Assembly: GCF_008016535.1 (NCBI RefSeq)
Contig: NZ_SAXY01000002.1
Span: 1 to 45,860 of the forward strand
Length of the DNA: 45,860 bases
Source: Brachyspira pilosicoli
Lineage (GTDB): Bacteria; Spirochaetota; Brachyspiria; Brachyspirales; Brachyspiraceae
Direction of reading: 5' to 3'
The position numbers and the translations under genes were made by a program. The notes under the pieces were generated by a model, which searched no databases, was not told where the DNA came from, and saw only the letters and a program-made list of their open reading frames with translations. Positions 1-8,775 of this stretch are shown in pieces. Within the stretch, counting starts at the first letter, position 1. Every line of letters begins with the position of its first letter.

Positions 1-377
1 TATTGAAAACTTCACCTTTTAGGATACAATCTATACAGACCGATAATGGTATGGAATATACTTATCGCTGTATTAATACTCCTAAAATAAATATTTTTGA
101 TGAATATTGTCTTAAAAATAAATTAGAACGAAGATATATTCCTGTAGCAACACCAAGATATAACGGCGTAGTAGAAAGAGTACACGGCATAGACGAAAGA
201 GAATTTTATTCACGATTAAATAAAAATATCACAGTAGAATTATTAAGAGAAAAATTAAAAGAATATACACATTTTTATAACAATCAAAGATTGATTTCTT
301 CGTTAGGTTATATTACAATCAAAGAAAGAATCAAAAATATTATAGCAAGTAAAAGTACAATATCTATGGCTCCATGA
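1..377 (+). CDS. IS481-like transposase, C-terminal part (copy 1)
   Basis: The frame opens at base 3 and covers about the last 124 residues of a DDE transposase. The second catalytic Asp (QTDNG) and the Glu (GVVERVHG) are visible. The rest of the catalytic core and the N-terminal helix-turn-helix lie beyond the window edge. The stop codon TGA (375-377) overlaps an ATG at 374-376, so the element ends in an ATGA stop-start. It is nearly identical to the C-termini of the complete copies. Whether this copy is intact upstream cannot be judged here. Confidence 0.9.
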   Translation, partial: LKTSPFRIQSIQTDNGMEYTYRCINTPKINIFDEYCLKNKLERRYIPVATPRYNGVVERVHGIDEREFYSRLNKNITVELLREKLKEYTHFYNNQRLISSLGYITIKERIKNIIASKSTISMAP

Positions 378-379
378 CA
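1..379 (+). mobile_element. IS481-like element, copy 1 (3' end only)
   Basis: This is the right end of the same insertion sequence that is complete at 17937-18972 and 34665-35701; the left part lies outside the window. The element ends in ACA at 377-379, matching the right ends of the other copies. The ends form an imperfect inverted repeat beginning TGT, with shared blocks GGAG and AGATATTG. The right flank (from 380) matches no other IS flank in the window, so this is an independent insertion. Confidence 0.9.
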
Positions 380-1180
380 ATGAGCCTTATACTTTATCAG
401 AAAAATCAAAAAAAAAAACTTGGAAATAATTTTCAAACATTAAAGCATAGCGATATAGCTTTATGGCTTGAGAATATTTTAGGAAATGAAAAATATTCTT
501 TTCTTCATGATTCAAATATTTTATTTAAAGATAATGATAATAAATATATAAGAGATTATAGGCTTTTGAAGTCTGCTATGATACAGACTATACATAATGC
601 CAACATGCTAAGCAATAATACAAAGGAGCTTGATATGACAAAATCAAAAATACAAAAATTATTGGAAGAAAATATTTTTAAAGATATACAAACAGTAGAA
701 GACACGGAAGAATATAGAAAAATATTTACTAGTGTTATAGATATTATTAACCAAAAACAAATTCACATAATAGTTAAACCACATATTGAGTTTACAGAAA
801 AAGTATTAGACTATTTAAAAAATAATGATAAATCAAAATATTATATTTTTTTGACTGAAAGAAAAATTATTAATGATATATATCAAGAAGGATATTCTCA
901 TAATATAAAATATAGTTTTTGTAATGGAGAAGTTGAGTTGATATTGGAGAGTAGTAAAGATTATTTTTTTCTTCATATTTACTTGTATAATTTAAATGAT
1001 AATAAGAAATATAATATTTTAAGAAAAAAATTAAATTTAGAAATAAATAAAATATTTTGTAAGTTTTATGAAGATAAAAATTATGTTTATCGTTATAATA
1101 TAGATACAGAAAAAGACAGCCCAGAGGAAATTGCTGAGGCTATGATTAAGCTTTATAATCTTTTGAAAGAGAATTTATAA
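374..1180 (+). CDS. unknown protein, probably 5'-truncated by the IS
   Basis: I do not recognise this 268-residue, Asn/Lys/Ile-rich protein. It has no signal peptide or clear membrane segment, and is predicted to be soluble and largely helical in the first half. The open frame begins at ATG 374 inside the IS right end, giving ATGA overlap with the transposase stop, or at a second ATG at 380, the first base after the IS. No Shine-Dalgarno sequence precedes either. The likely history is that the IS landed in or just upstream of a gene and removed or displaced its native start. It could now be translated by coupling to the transposase, or be a dead remnant. The C-terminus (EEIAEAMIKLYNLL) looks like a natural helical end. 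Confidence 0.55.
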   Translation: MTMSLILYQKNQKKKLGNNFQTLKHSDIALWLENILGNEKYSFLHDSNILFKDNDNKYIRDYRLLKSAMIQTIHNANMLSNNTKELDMTKSKIQKLLEENIFKDIQTVEDTEEYRKIFTSVIDIINQKQIHIIVKPHIEFTEKVLDYLKNNDKSKYYIFLTERKIINDIYQEGYSHNIKYSFCNGEVELILESSKDYFFLHIYLYNLNDNKKYNILRKKLNLEINKIFCKFYEDKNYVYRYNIDTEKDSPEEIAEAMIKLYNLLKENL

Positions 1181-1274
1181 TTATTAAATACTAAAAAAAT
1201 TAAAATTCGTAAATTTTGACTTATTAGTTTTATTACTTAAATAAAAAAATTATTTAAAAAAATTTATTTTACTG

Positions 1275-1280
1275 TATAAT
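1275..1280 (+). promoter_or_regulatory. -10-like box upstream of hicB
   Basis: A perfect TATAAT lies 30 bases before the hicB start, within very A+T-rich DNA. No convincing -35 box is seen at 16-18 bp spacing. AAGGA at 1299-1303 is the ribosome-binding site. The call is weak because such hexamers are common in this composition. Confidence 0.35.
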
Positions 1281-1309
1281 AAAAAAATAATGCTAATTAA
1301 GGATTTTTT

Positions 1310-1510
1310 ATGGTTTTTAAAGCTATAATTCATCAAGATGAAGATGGTTTATGGGCTGAAGTGCCTGCTATAAAGGGGTGTTTTACTCAAGCGGATACTA
1401 TGGAAGAGTTAGAATACAATATAAAAGAGGCTATTGAAGGTTGTCTTTCTGTAAACGTAGAAGAATATTCTAAAGAAAATATTGTTAAAACTATTGAAGT
1501 TGTTTTATAA
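1310..1510 (+). CDS. hicB: HicB-type antitoxin (short form)
   Basis: This 66-residue protein has the partial RNase-H fold signature of HicB: an N-terminal strand pair (FKAIIHQDEDGLWAEVPAIKGC) followed by an Ala/Glu-rich helix (TMEELEYNIKEAIEGCL). HicB proteins bind and neutralise the HicA mRNA interferase. It lacks the C-terminal HTH or ribbon-helix-helix DNA-binding part found in longer HicB proteins, so autoregulation may need another factor. An AAGGA ribosome-binding site sits 6 bases before the ATG. hicA follows after 3 bases, so the two are cotranscribed. Confidence 0.88.
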   Translation: MVFKAIIHQDEDGLWAEVPAIKGCFTQADTMEELEYNIKEAIEGCLSVNVEEYSKENIVKTIEVVL

Positions 1511-1513
1511 TTT

Positions 1514-1720
1514 ATGAAGACAATTAGCGGAAAGAATTTTTGTAAATTATTAGAAAGTCATGGTTGGATTTTAGCTAGAATAAATGGAAGTCATTATATA
1601 TATGTGAAATCTGATAGCGGACTTAGAATTTCTATACCTGTTCATAAAAATGATGATTTAAAAATAGGTTTGCTAAAGAAATTATTAAAAATAACTAATA
1701 TATCAGAAGACGAGTTATAA
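1514..1720 (+). CDS. hicA: HicA-type mRNA interferase toxin
   Basis: This 68-residue YcfA/HicA protein has a double-stranded-RNA-binding-like fold. The catalytic His is visible in the conserved motif GSHYIY at about residues 25-30, after KLLESHGW, and the C-terminus carries the usual LKKLLKITNIS helix. HicA toxins cleave mRNA and are held inactive by HicB. The order is antitoxin then toxin, the opposite of E. coli hicAB, with only 3 bases between them. The reading frame is intact, so the pair is probably functional. Confidence 0.9.
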   Translation: MKTISGKNFCKLLESHGWILARINGSHYIYVKSDSGLRISIPVHKNDDLKIGLLKKLLKITNISEDEL

Positions 1721-1771
1721 TATAAATCATACTAATCATATTTAAAATTTGAGATAAAGCATATATCTTGG

Positions 1772-1845
1772 ATAAAAAATGCAGTCTTTTTGGTTCTTTG
1801 TGACGACAAAAGAACTGGGGTGCGGGGCAAAGCCCTGCAAATATT
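1772..1845 (+). repeat. dispersed two-hairpin intergenic repeat, copy A
   Basis: First of four copies in the window (others at 26314, 27948 and 31581). It begins ATAAAAAATGCAG and ends GCCCTGCAAATAT. An upstream hairpin has arms GTTCTTT and AAAGAAC, followed by a G+C-rich hairpin with arms TGCGGGGC and GCCCTGCA around AAA. The upstream loop (around GACG) differs from the other copies. It fills the hicA-permease spacer; the rest of that spacer shows nothing recognisable. Confidence 0.85.
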
Positions 1846-1888
1846 AAATAAAAAATTAATTTTTTATAAACTTTATTATACTATATTT

Positions 1889-2656
1889 CTATTTAATTAT
1901 ATCTATTAATATTTTCAATGTCGTTAATAGTGATATAGTAACAAATATTGGCTTTATAACTTTTATTCCTTTTTTGATTGCAAACTTAGCCCCAAAATAT
2001 GTTGATGTCATTATAAACGGTATAACAAATATCCCAGCCATATAATTAACTTTTCCTTCTGTTGCAAATATTATTAATGAACATAAATTGCTTGTAAGGT
2101 TCAAAGCCTTAGCATTGCCAGAAGCAAGAAGAAAATCCATTTTATAATAAACTACAAAAAACATTATTAAAAAACTTCCTGTACCGGGTCCAAATACTGC
2201 ATCATAAAACCCCAAAAGAAAAGCGAAAAACATTCCTGTTATATAATTTTTTATTTTAAGATTGTTTTCGTCGAATAAGTTTTCTGTACCAAAAGTTTTT
2301 GAGAATAATGTATAAAGTCCTACTAGTAGAATAAGTATCATTATTAAAGGCTGTAATACTTTTGCATCTATAAGCACAATAATCCGAACACCTACAATAG
2401 AGCCTAATATTGTCATAGGTATTAAAAACTTTATTAGTTTGGTTGTTAGTTTTCCGTTTTTGAAGAATGTAAAAGCAGAAACTATAGCACCAGATGTGGA
2501 AGTGAGTTTATTTGTAGCGAGGGCAGTGTGGGGAGGAATACCCGCGATTAAATATGCAGGCAAGCTTATAAGTCCGCCTCCTCCTGCAGCAGCATCAACA
2601 AAACCGGCTATAGAACAGCCTATGATTACTATAATTAAATTTTCTATACTTAGCAT
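1889..2656 (-). CDS. TSUP-family (TauE/SafE) membrane permease
   Basis: This 255-residue, highly hydrophobic protein has about seven to eight membrane segments and the family's N-terminal signature: IAGFVDAAAGGGGLISLP, then ALATNKLTSTSG. A second, diverged repeat lies around FYDAVFGPGTGSF. TSUP proteins (YfcA, TauE, SafE) are inner-membrane exporters or importers of sulfite, sulfoacetate, sulfonates or other small anions. The substrate cannot be told from the sequence. It stands alone on the minus strand, convergent with hicBA. Confidence 0.9.
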   Translation of the reverse strand: MLSIENLIIVIIGCSIAGFVDAAAGGGGLISLPAYLIAGIPPHTALATNKLTSTSGAIVSAFTFFKNGKLTTKLIKFLIPMTILGSIVGVRIIVLIDAKVLQPLIMILILLVGLYTLFSKTFGTENLFDENNLKIKNYITGMFFAFLLGFYDAVFGPGTGSFLIMFFVVYYKMDFLLASGNAKALNLTSNLCSLIIFATEGKVNYMAGIFVIPFIMTSTYFGAKFAIKKGIKVIKPIFVTISLLTTLKILIDIIK

Positions 2657-2855
2657 AATAATAGTACCGATGATTTTTAATTTTATTAAGAAAGGATATT
2701 ATATCTATGATGTTTTTTTGTCAAATGTTTTATATTTGTTTTATGTTTTATTTATTTTTTTTATTGTTTTTTATTTAAAAAATATTTAATGGTATTTACA
2801 AAAATGAAAAAAGAGTTATCATATTACAGTTTACATAATAAATTTGAAATTTGCT

Positions 2856-3353
2856 ATGATTATAAGAGAAGTGCATATAACAGATGCTGAAAATGTTGTT
2901 GATTTTATAAAAAAAGTATCAGATGAGAGTGATTTTTTAATATGTGCATCTGATGAGAGGGAGCTTAGTGCAGAAAAAGAGAGTGAGTTTATACAGGCAA
3001 TAGAAAAATCTGTATTAGAGAAGATGTTTTTGTGCGAGATTGATGAAAAAATAGTTGGCATATGCAGTATTAGAGGAATTAATAAAAAGAGGGTAAAGCA
3101 TAGAGTTAGTTTAGGTATAAGTGTTTTAAAAGAGTATTGGGGCAGAGGTATAGCTTCAAAGCTGCTTGAACATACAATAAATTATTGCAAGGACAATAAT
3201 TTAAAAAAGATAGAGTTAAACGCAAGAGTTGATAATAATAGAGCTATAGGTTTATATAAAAAATTTGGCTTTGAAATAGAAGGGGAGATAAGAAATTTTT
3301 TTTATTTGAATGGGGTTTATTATAACTGCTATTTGTTTGGTCTTTTACTATAA
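2856..3353 (+). CDS. GNAT-family N-acetyltransferase
   Basis: The protein has about 165 residues with the GNAT fold. The acetyl-CoA pyrophosphate-binding loop is visible as WGRGIASKLL, followed by the late motif NNRAIGLYKKFGFEIEGEIR, as in RimI/RimJ-like and phosphinothricin-type acetyltransferases. I prefer ATG 2856 (MIIREV) to an in-frame TTG at 2844; neither has a strong ribosome-binding site. The substrate is unknown. It precedes the flagellar train by about 130 bases and is probably a separate transcription unit. Confidence 0.85.
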   Translation: MIIREVHITDAENVVDFIKKVSDESDFLICASDERELSAEKESEFIQAIEKSVLEKMFLCEIDEKIVGICSIRGINKKRVKHRVSLGISVLKEYWGRGIASKLLEHTINYCKDNNLKKIELNARVDNNRAIGLYKKFGFEIEGEIRNFFYLNGVYYNCYLFGLLL

Positions 3354-3485
3354 ATGATAATTTTTATATAGTTTTGTCTAAAAATAGTTAACATAATACT
3401 TGACTTTTTATTGTAATATGTTACCTTATATATTAACGGTATAATTCTAATTATATTTAATAAAAAAATTGGAGTATGATTAAAA

Positions 3486-4268
3486 ATGAAAAAGTTTCTC
3501 GCTGTTATTGTTGTATTATGCTTATTTGCTCCGATTACTGTTTATGCTCAAACACAAATACCTATACCGACAATAGATTTAAATGTTACACAAGCTCAAA
3601 CACCTCAGCAAGTTAGTTTAGGTCTTCAAATATTATTTTTGCTTACTATACTTTCACTTTCTCCGTCTATAATAATAATGACTACAAGTTTTGTGAGAGT
3701 TTCTATAGTTTTAAGTTTTGTTCAAAGAGCATTGTCATTACAAGAAACACCTCCAAGAGCATTAATAATGGGGCTTTCTTTGTTTTTAACATTTTTTATA
3801 ATGATGCCAACATTAACTCAAATAAATAATGACGCACTTCAGCCTTATTTAAACGGTACTATAGGTGTTAATGATTTATACAGCAGAGGAATACAGCCTA
3901 TAAGAATGTTTATGTTTAACTCTTTAAGAGGCGAAAACGGCATGAAGAGTTTGGACTTATTTTTAGGTATTAGCGACACTAATGTTAGATTAAGAGATAT
4001 TCAGTCTGTAGAAGATTTAGCAAAGATTCCAACTATAGTTGTTGTGCCTGCATTTATTATCAATGAACTTACTATAGCATTCAAGATGGGTATATATTTA
4101 TTTGTACCTTTTATAGTTATAGACTTGGTTGTAGCTTCAATATTAATGGCTATGGGTATGATAATGCTTCCTCCAATTATGATATCGTTGCCTTTAAAAA
4201 TAATATTGTTTGTAGCTGTTGATGGTTGGAAGCTATTAATATTACAGCTTGTACAAAGTTTTAATTAG
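3486..4268 (+). CDS. fliP: flagellar export gate protein FliP
   Basis: This 260-residue protein has a cleavable signal peptide (about residues 1-21, ending VYAQ) and four membrane segments, and matches FliP along its length (VRVSIVLSFVQRAL, PPRALIMGLSLFLTFFIMMP, PAFIINELTIAFKMG). FliP forms the pentameric core of the FliPQR gate through which flagellar axial proteins are exported. GGAG at 3471 is the ribosome-binding site. It is the first gene of the train; the 130-base leader contains TTGACT (3400) and TATAAT (3440), but not at standard spacing to each other. No fliO or fliM/fliN lies upstream. Confidence 0.97.
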   Translation: MKKFLAVIVVLCLFAPITVYAQTQIPIPTIDLNVTQAQTPQQVSLGLQILFLLTILSLSPSIIIMTTSFVRVSIVLSFVQRALSLQETPPRALIMGLSLFLTFFIMMPTLTQINNDALQPYLNGTIGVNDLYSRGIQPIRMFMFNSLRGENGMKSLDLFLGISDTNVRLRDIQSVEDLAKIPTIVVVPAFIINELTIAFKMGIYLFVPFIVIDLVVASILMAMGMIMLPPIMISLPLKIILFVAVDGWKLLILQLVQSFN

Positions 4269-4292
4269 GAAATATTAATAAGAGGGTAAATT

Positions 4293-4562
4293 ATGAATGA
4301 CACTTCTATTATTGTTTTAGTTCAAGAAACTTTATGGACTTTTATGCTTCTTTCAGCTCCTGTTTTGGGGGTTTCTATAATAGTTGGTCTTATTATCTCT
4401 ATAATACAGGCCACTACAAGTATTCAAGAGCAAACTTTAACTTTTGTTCCAAAAATGATAGCTATGCTTGCAGTTATATATTTTTTAGCCTCTTGGATGA
4501 TAAATTATATAAGCGGTTTTACAGTTAGACTTTTTAATATATTGCCTACTATAGCAAGATAA
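4293..4562 (+). CDS. fliQ: flagellar export gate protein FliQ
   Basis: This 89-residue protein has two transmembrane hairpin helices and the FliQ signature (ETLWTFMLLSAPVLG, IISIIQATTSIQEQTLTFVPK). FliQ subunits pack around the FliPR core in the export gate of the flagellar type III secretion system. Size and order (after fliP, before fliR) are canonical. AGAGGG lies just before the start. A short plus-strand frame at 4334-4528 is a shadow of this gene. Confidence 0.97.
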   Translation: MNDTSIIVLVQETLWTFMLLSAPVLGVSIIVGLIISIIQATTSIQEQTLTFVPKMIAMLAVIYFLASWMINYISGFTVRLFNILPTIAR

Positions 4563-4590
4563 TAAATAAAAAAAACGGAATAATTAGAAG

Positions 4591-5394
4591 ATGGATAATT
4601 TTGTTAATTTCTTTCAGATTTACCTTCTCATAATGGTAAGATTTTTGGCTATACTAATAGTAGCTCCTTTGTTTTCTTCTAATGTTATTCCAAATACTAT
4701 AAAGGCAGGATTAGCGTTTATAGCAACAGCAGCAATTTTTCCGCTAGTAGCAAATACATCAGTACAAGCAGCTCCTACTTTTTTAGAATATTTTTTAAGT
4801 TTGTTAAATGAAGCATTAATAGGATTATTAATCGGCTTTTTAATGTCTATAATATTTTTAGCTTTTCAAGTTACAACTAACTTCTTTGAGATACAAATGG
4901 GTTTTGGTATATCTGAGGCAGTTGACCCTATAAGCCAAATTACAGTTCCTGTGTTAGGTCAGCTTCAGGCTTTGATTGTAATACTTATATTTATAGCTAT
5001 AGATGGTCAGAATTGGGTAATAAGAACTTTATATAATAGTTTTAAAGCTATGCCAGTGTTGAGTGAAGCTTCAAAGGCTGTGTTTTTAGGCTCTTTTCAA
5101 GGTGTAATAGATAGAATGATTTATTATATGAGTTCTATGTTTTCTATTGCATTATCACTTGCTTTGCCTATAATGCTTACTTTATTTTTACTTTCATTAA
5201 GTTTAGGGTTACTAGCAAAAGCTGCTCCTCAAATGAATGTATTAATGCTTGGTTTCCCTATGCAAATAGCAGTTGGAATTGTCGTATACTATATACTTAT
5301 TCCTGTACTCATTACTAATTTTATGAAGATAATGCAAAACACAATTGCAGATATTAATAATTTATTTGTTTTTTTGTCAGGAGGCACAGTATGA
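4591..5394 (+). CDS. fliR: flagellar export gate protein FliR
   Basis: This 267-residue, six-span membrane protein matches FliR (FLMSIIFLAFQVTTNFFEIQMGFG, then DPISQITVPVLGQLQALI and LAKAAPQMNVLMLGFPMQI). It completes the FliPQR gate. It is separated from fliQ by 28 bases, and its TGA stop overlaps the flhB start (ATGA), implying translational coupling. Confidence 0.97.
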   Translation: MDNFVNFFQIYLLIMVRFLAILIVAPLFSSNVIPNTIKAGLAFIATAAIFPLVANTSVQAAPTFLEYFLSLLNEALIGLLIGFLMSIIFLAFQVTTNFFEIQMGFGISEAVDPISQITVPVLGQLQALIVILIFIAIDGQNWVIRTLYNSFKAMPVLSEASKAVFLGSFQGVIDRMIYYMSSMFSIALSLALPIMLTLFLLSLSLGLLAKAAPQMNVLMLGFPMQIAVGIVVYYILIPVLITNFMKIMQNTIADINNLFVFLSGGTV

Positions 5395-6605
5395 TAATGC
5401 TTGTTTCTCTGATTAAACATTTACAAGTAAAAGATTTGTTTATTTCTATAAGAGCCAAACTTTATAGAAAATATTTGCGTTTAACGGGCAGAGGTTTCAC
5501 CCTAACTTTATTTGCATCCGCTGAAGATGAAGGAAGAACAGAACTTCCTACAGAGAGAAAAAAGAGAAGAGCAAGAGAAGAAGAGGGACGTGTTGTAAAC
5601 TCTGTAGAAATTAATCAAACTTTAGTGTTGGCTGTTACCACTGTTTTAATAGCTTTGCTTATAGGCTATCTTACTCACACATTATCACAATTTTTTATTG
5701 ATATTATAAATAGAATTGCAAATGCTGATGCGGCAATGACTATGGATGGACTTCCTGATATATTTATAGAAATAGTTTTATTGATAGCAAAAACAGCTGG
5801 CATAATTTTACTTGCAGCATTAATTATTGGAGTTGGAGTAAATTTAGCACAAACACAATTCTTATTTACTACAAAAAAATTAAAACCAAATTTCAAAAGA
5901 ATAGCACCTACTTGGTCAAATTTTAAAGAGAGAGTTTTTATATCTTCTCAAAACTTAATGAACTTAGCTAAAATACTTTTTAAAATGCTTGTAATAGCAG
6001 TATTAACATTTACAACAATAAACGGCAGACGCAATGATTTATTTAATATGGTTCATATGGAATTATCTCAGGCTATGAATGTATTTTTCTTTATAGTTTT
6101 AGATATGATAGGAAAGGTAATGATATTTATGATAATAGTTGCTGTAGTGGACTATTATTTTCAAAGAAGACAATATATTAACAGCTTAAAGATGACAAAG
6201 CATGAAATGAAAGAAGAGTTTAAAGAGATGGAAGGAGACCCTTTAGTAAAGAATCAGTTACAGGAGATGGCTAGAAAGATAGTAAGCAGAACAATGCTTA
6301 AATCAGTACCGGAGGCAGATGTAATAATCACAAACCCAACACACTTTGCCGTTGCTTTAAAATATCAAAGCGGAGATTATGCTCCTATAGTAACTGCAAA
6401 AGGCGTTGATAATATTGCTTTAAAAATAAAAGAGATAGCAAAAGAACATGATGTAGAAATAGTAGAAAATAAACCTTTAGCCCGCGAGCTTTATTATAAT
6501 GTGGATATAGGGCAATATATACCAGAGAAGCTGTTTCATGTTGTGTCAAGAATACTTGGCGAGGTATATAGAATACGTAATGAAAAAATGGCAAGGGCTA
6601 TATAG
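5391..6605 (+). CDS. flhB: flagellar export switch protein FlhB
   Basis: This 404-residue protein has four membrane segments and a cytoplasmic domain carrying the autocleavage motif NPTH at residues 315-318, required for the switch from rod/hook to filament substrates. Relative to common FlhB proteins, which begin near the conserved TELPTERKKRRAREEG segment, there are about 45 extra N-terminal residues. No better internal start is seen, and the ATGA overlap with fliR supports this one. The C-terminal tail after the cleavage domain is short. Confidence 0.96.
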   Translation: MIMLVSLIKHLQVKDLFISIRAKLYRKYLRLTGRGFTLTLFASAEDEGRTELPTERKKRRAREEEGRVVNSVEINQTLVLAVTTVLIALLIGYLTHTLSQFFIDIINRIANADAAMTMDGLPDIFIEIVLLIAKTAGIILLAALIIGVGVNLAQTQFLFTTKKLKPNFKRIAPTWSNFKERVFISSQNLMNLAKILFKMLVIAVLTFTTINGRRNDLFNMVHMELSQAMNVFFFIVLDMIGKVMIFMIIVAVVDYYFQRRQYINSLKMTKHEMKEEFKEMEGDPLVKNQLQEMARKIVSRTMLKSVPEADVIITNPTHFAVALKYQSGDYAPIVTAKGVDNIALKIKEIAKEHDVEIVENKPLARELYYNVDIGQYIPEKLFHVVSRILGEVYRIRNEKMARAI

Positions 6606-6618
6606 GAGGAAATGAAAA

Positions 6619-8739
6619 GTGGCAACTATTAATAATGCTAAATCACTTTTAGATTCGATAAAATTACCTACAAATCTTAGTAGGCATAGCGACATAATGT
6701 TTGCTATAGGTGCGGTTATGGTAATAATGATGCTTATTATACCGCTTCCTTCTATGGTTTTGGATTTTCTCCTTATCATAAATATAGTTATATCTTTGCT
6801 AATACTTCTTATGGTTTTAAGCATAAAGAGTGCCAGTGAGTTTAGTGTATTTCCTTCTGTGCTTTTGGTTATGACTGCATTTAGACTTGCATTAAATGTT
6901 TCTACTACAAGAGCAATACTTACACAGGGTGCTAATTTTAATGGTAAGGTTATCACTTCATTTGCTGAGTTTGTAGTTGGTAATAATATAGTTGTTGGTG
7001 TTGTAATATTTATCATACTTATAATAGTTCAGTTTGTAGTAATTACTAAGGGTGCTACGAGGGTATCAGAAGTAGCAGCAAGATTTGCATTAGACAGTAT
7101 GCCTTCAAAGATGATGGCAGTTGAAAGCGAACTTCAGGCTGGTGCTATTACAGACAAAGAAGCAGAAGATAAAAGAAAAAAGATAAGAAGCGAGAGTGAT
7201 TTTTATGGTACTATGGACGGTGCTTCAAAGTTTGTTCAGGGTGATGTTATAGCGGGAATTATAATCACTATCATAAACATAGTAGGCGGGCTCATAATTG
7301 GTATGACAATGAGAGGAGAGCCTTTTGCTCAGGCTGCTGATGCTTATACTCGTTTTACTGTGGGGGATGGATTGGTAAGTCAGATACCTTCTTTCTTTAT
7401 GAGTTTCGCTACAGGTTTGCTTGTTACTAGAAGCAGCAGTGAAGATAATTTGTCTACTCAAATTGCTGTACAAGTTTTTGCTAAACCAAAGAATTTGTTC
7501 ATTGGTGCAGGTTTTGCATTCTTTTTAATGTTCTTACCTGGCTTTCCAAAGATAGCATTATTTGTTATAGCATTAGCATTATTTTTAGCAGGTTATGCTA
7601 TAAGAAAAGAACAGCAAGAGCTTGGTCTTAATGAAGATGGTACAAAAGCAGAAGCTCAAGAACAGCCTCAAAATGGTCCTTTGGATGTTACACCTTTCTT
7701 AAAAGTAGAAAAGATAGAATTATCCATTGCTACATCATTAGTACCTTTGGCATTAGAATCTGAAGGGGGAGATTTAATACATAGAATAACACAGATTCGT
7801 AGAGAACTTGCTTTGGAAGTTGGACTTGTAGTTCCACCTGTTCGTATAGTAGATAATCAGGCTATAGAACCAGATGAATATACTATTAGCATTAATAATA
7901 CAGAAATGGCTAGAGGTTTCGTTCGTCCTAATATGCTTCTTGCTTTGAATGCTAATTCTAAAGAAGGTCCTACTCCTGATTGTGAAAGCGTTAAAGACCC
8001 TGCTTTTGGACTTCCTGCTTATTGGATTAGGGTTGCTGAAAAAGACACTGCAGAAAGAAAGAACTTTATGTTGTTTGAGCCTACTGCAGTTATTGCTACA
8101 CATTTCAGCGAAATAATTAAAAGAAATGCTAATCTTCTTATCGGACGAGAAGAAGTACAGAATATGCTTGACCTTATTAAAGATGACAATAAGGCTCTTG
8201 TATCAGAAGTTCTCGCCGCTAAACCTCATAATGAGAGTCCTCTTGGATATATACAAAAAGTATTGCAGAATTTGCTTCAAGAGGAAATACCTATCAGAAA
8301 CAGTGTTGCTATATTAGAAGGTATTGCTGATGCTATAACCATTATGGGAAGTGAACAGGCTACTGAATTGGTAAGAAGCAGATTAGCTCCTCAAATATCA
8401 CAGCTTATAGCTGATGACCAGAGAAATATAAGAGTTATCACATTAAGTCAGCAGTTGCAAAATAATATAGCTCAAAATTTAGCTGACAGCGGAAATATAC
8501 AAGGCTCTCAAATGATAGCGATGAGTTTTGAGAGCATGCAGGCTCTTATAAGAAATATAAAAGATGCTGTAAAATTAGTTCAAGAGTCTGGAGTTGATGA
8601 GATAGTGTTCTTAGTTTCACCACTTATAAGAAGACCTTTGTATCAGTTTATTGCTAAGAATGTTGGTAAGTATAAAGTAGTTGCAACAACCGAAATAGCA
8701 CAGGGTTACAATGTGATGGGTGTTGCTAGCATAAAATAA
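6619..8739 (+). CDS. flhA: flagellar export protein FlhA
   Basis: This 706-residue protein has about eight N-terminal membrane segments (residues ~25-330), the FHIPEP-region loop (ALDSMPSKMMAVESELQAG, SESDFYGTMDGASKFVQGD) and a large cytoplasmic domain that docks chaperone-substrate complexes. The GTG start at 6619 is chosen because GGAGG (6605-6609) sits 9 bases upstream; an ATG at 6612 is out of frame. It lies 13 bases after flhB. The linker after the last membrane helix (QEQPQNGPLDVTPF) is normal. Confidence 0.97.
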   Translation: MATINNAKSLLDSIKLPTNLSRHSDIMFAIGAVMVIMMLIIPLPSMVLDFLLIINIVISLLILLMVLSIKSASEFSVFPSVLLVMTAFRLALNVSTTRAILTQGANFNGKVITSFAEFVVGNNIVVGVVIFIILIIVQFVVITKGATRVSEVAARFALDSMPSKMMAVESELQAGAITDKEAEDKRKKIRSESDFYGTMDGASKFVQGDVIAGIIITIINIVGGLIIGMTMRGEPFAQAADAYTRFTVGDGLVSQIPSFFMSFATGLLVTRSSSEDNLSTQIAVQVFAKPKNLFIGAGFAFFLMFLPGFPKIALFVIALALFLAGYAIRKEQQELGLNEDGTKAEAQEQPQNGPLDVTPFLKVEKIELSIATSLVPLALESEGGDLIHRITQIRRELALEVGLVVPPVRIVDNQAIEPDEYTISINNTEMARGFVRPNMLLALNANSKEGPTPDCESVKDPAFGLPAYWIRVAEKDTAERKNFMLFEPTAVIATHFSEIIKRNANLLIGREEVQNMLDLIKDDNKALVSEVLAAKPHNESPLGYIQKVLQNLLQEEIPIRNSVAILEGIADAITIMGSEQATELVRSRLAPQISQLIADDQRNIRVITLSQQLQNNIAQNLADSGNIQGSQMIAMSFESMQALIRNIKDAVKLVQESGVDEIVFLVSPLIRRPLYQFIAKNVGKYKVVATTEIAQGYNVMGVASIK

Positions 8740-8775
8740 ATAAGTTTTTAATAAAATATTATTGGAGTAATGATT

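Noticed and set aside
2439-2789. Plus-strand open frame opposite the TSUP permease
   Set aside because: It is antisense to a clear permease gene, has no ribosome-binding site and its product has no family-like pattern.
6546-7016. Minus-strand open frame antisense to flhB/flhA
   Set aside because: It is a shadow of two well-supported flagellar genes.
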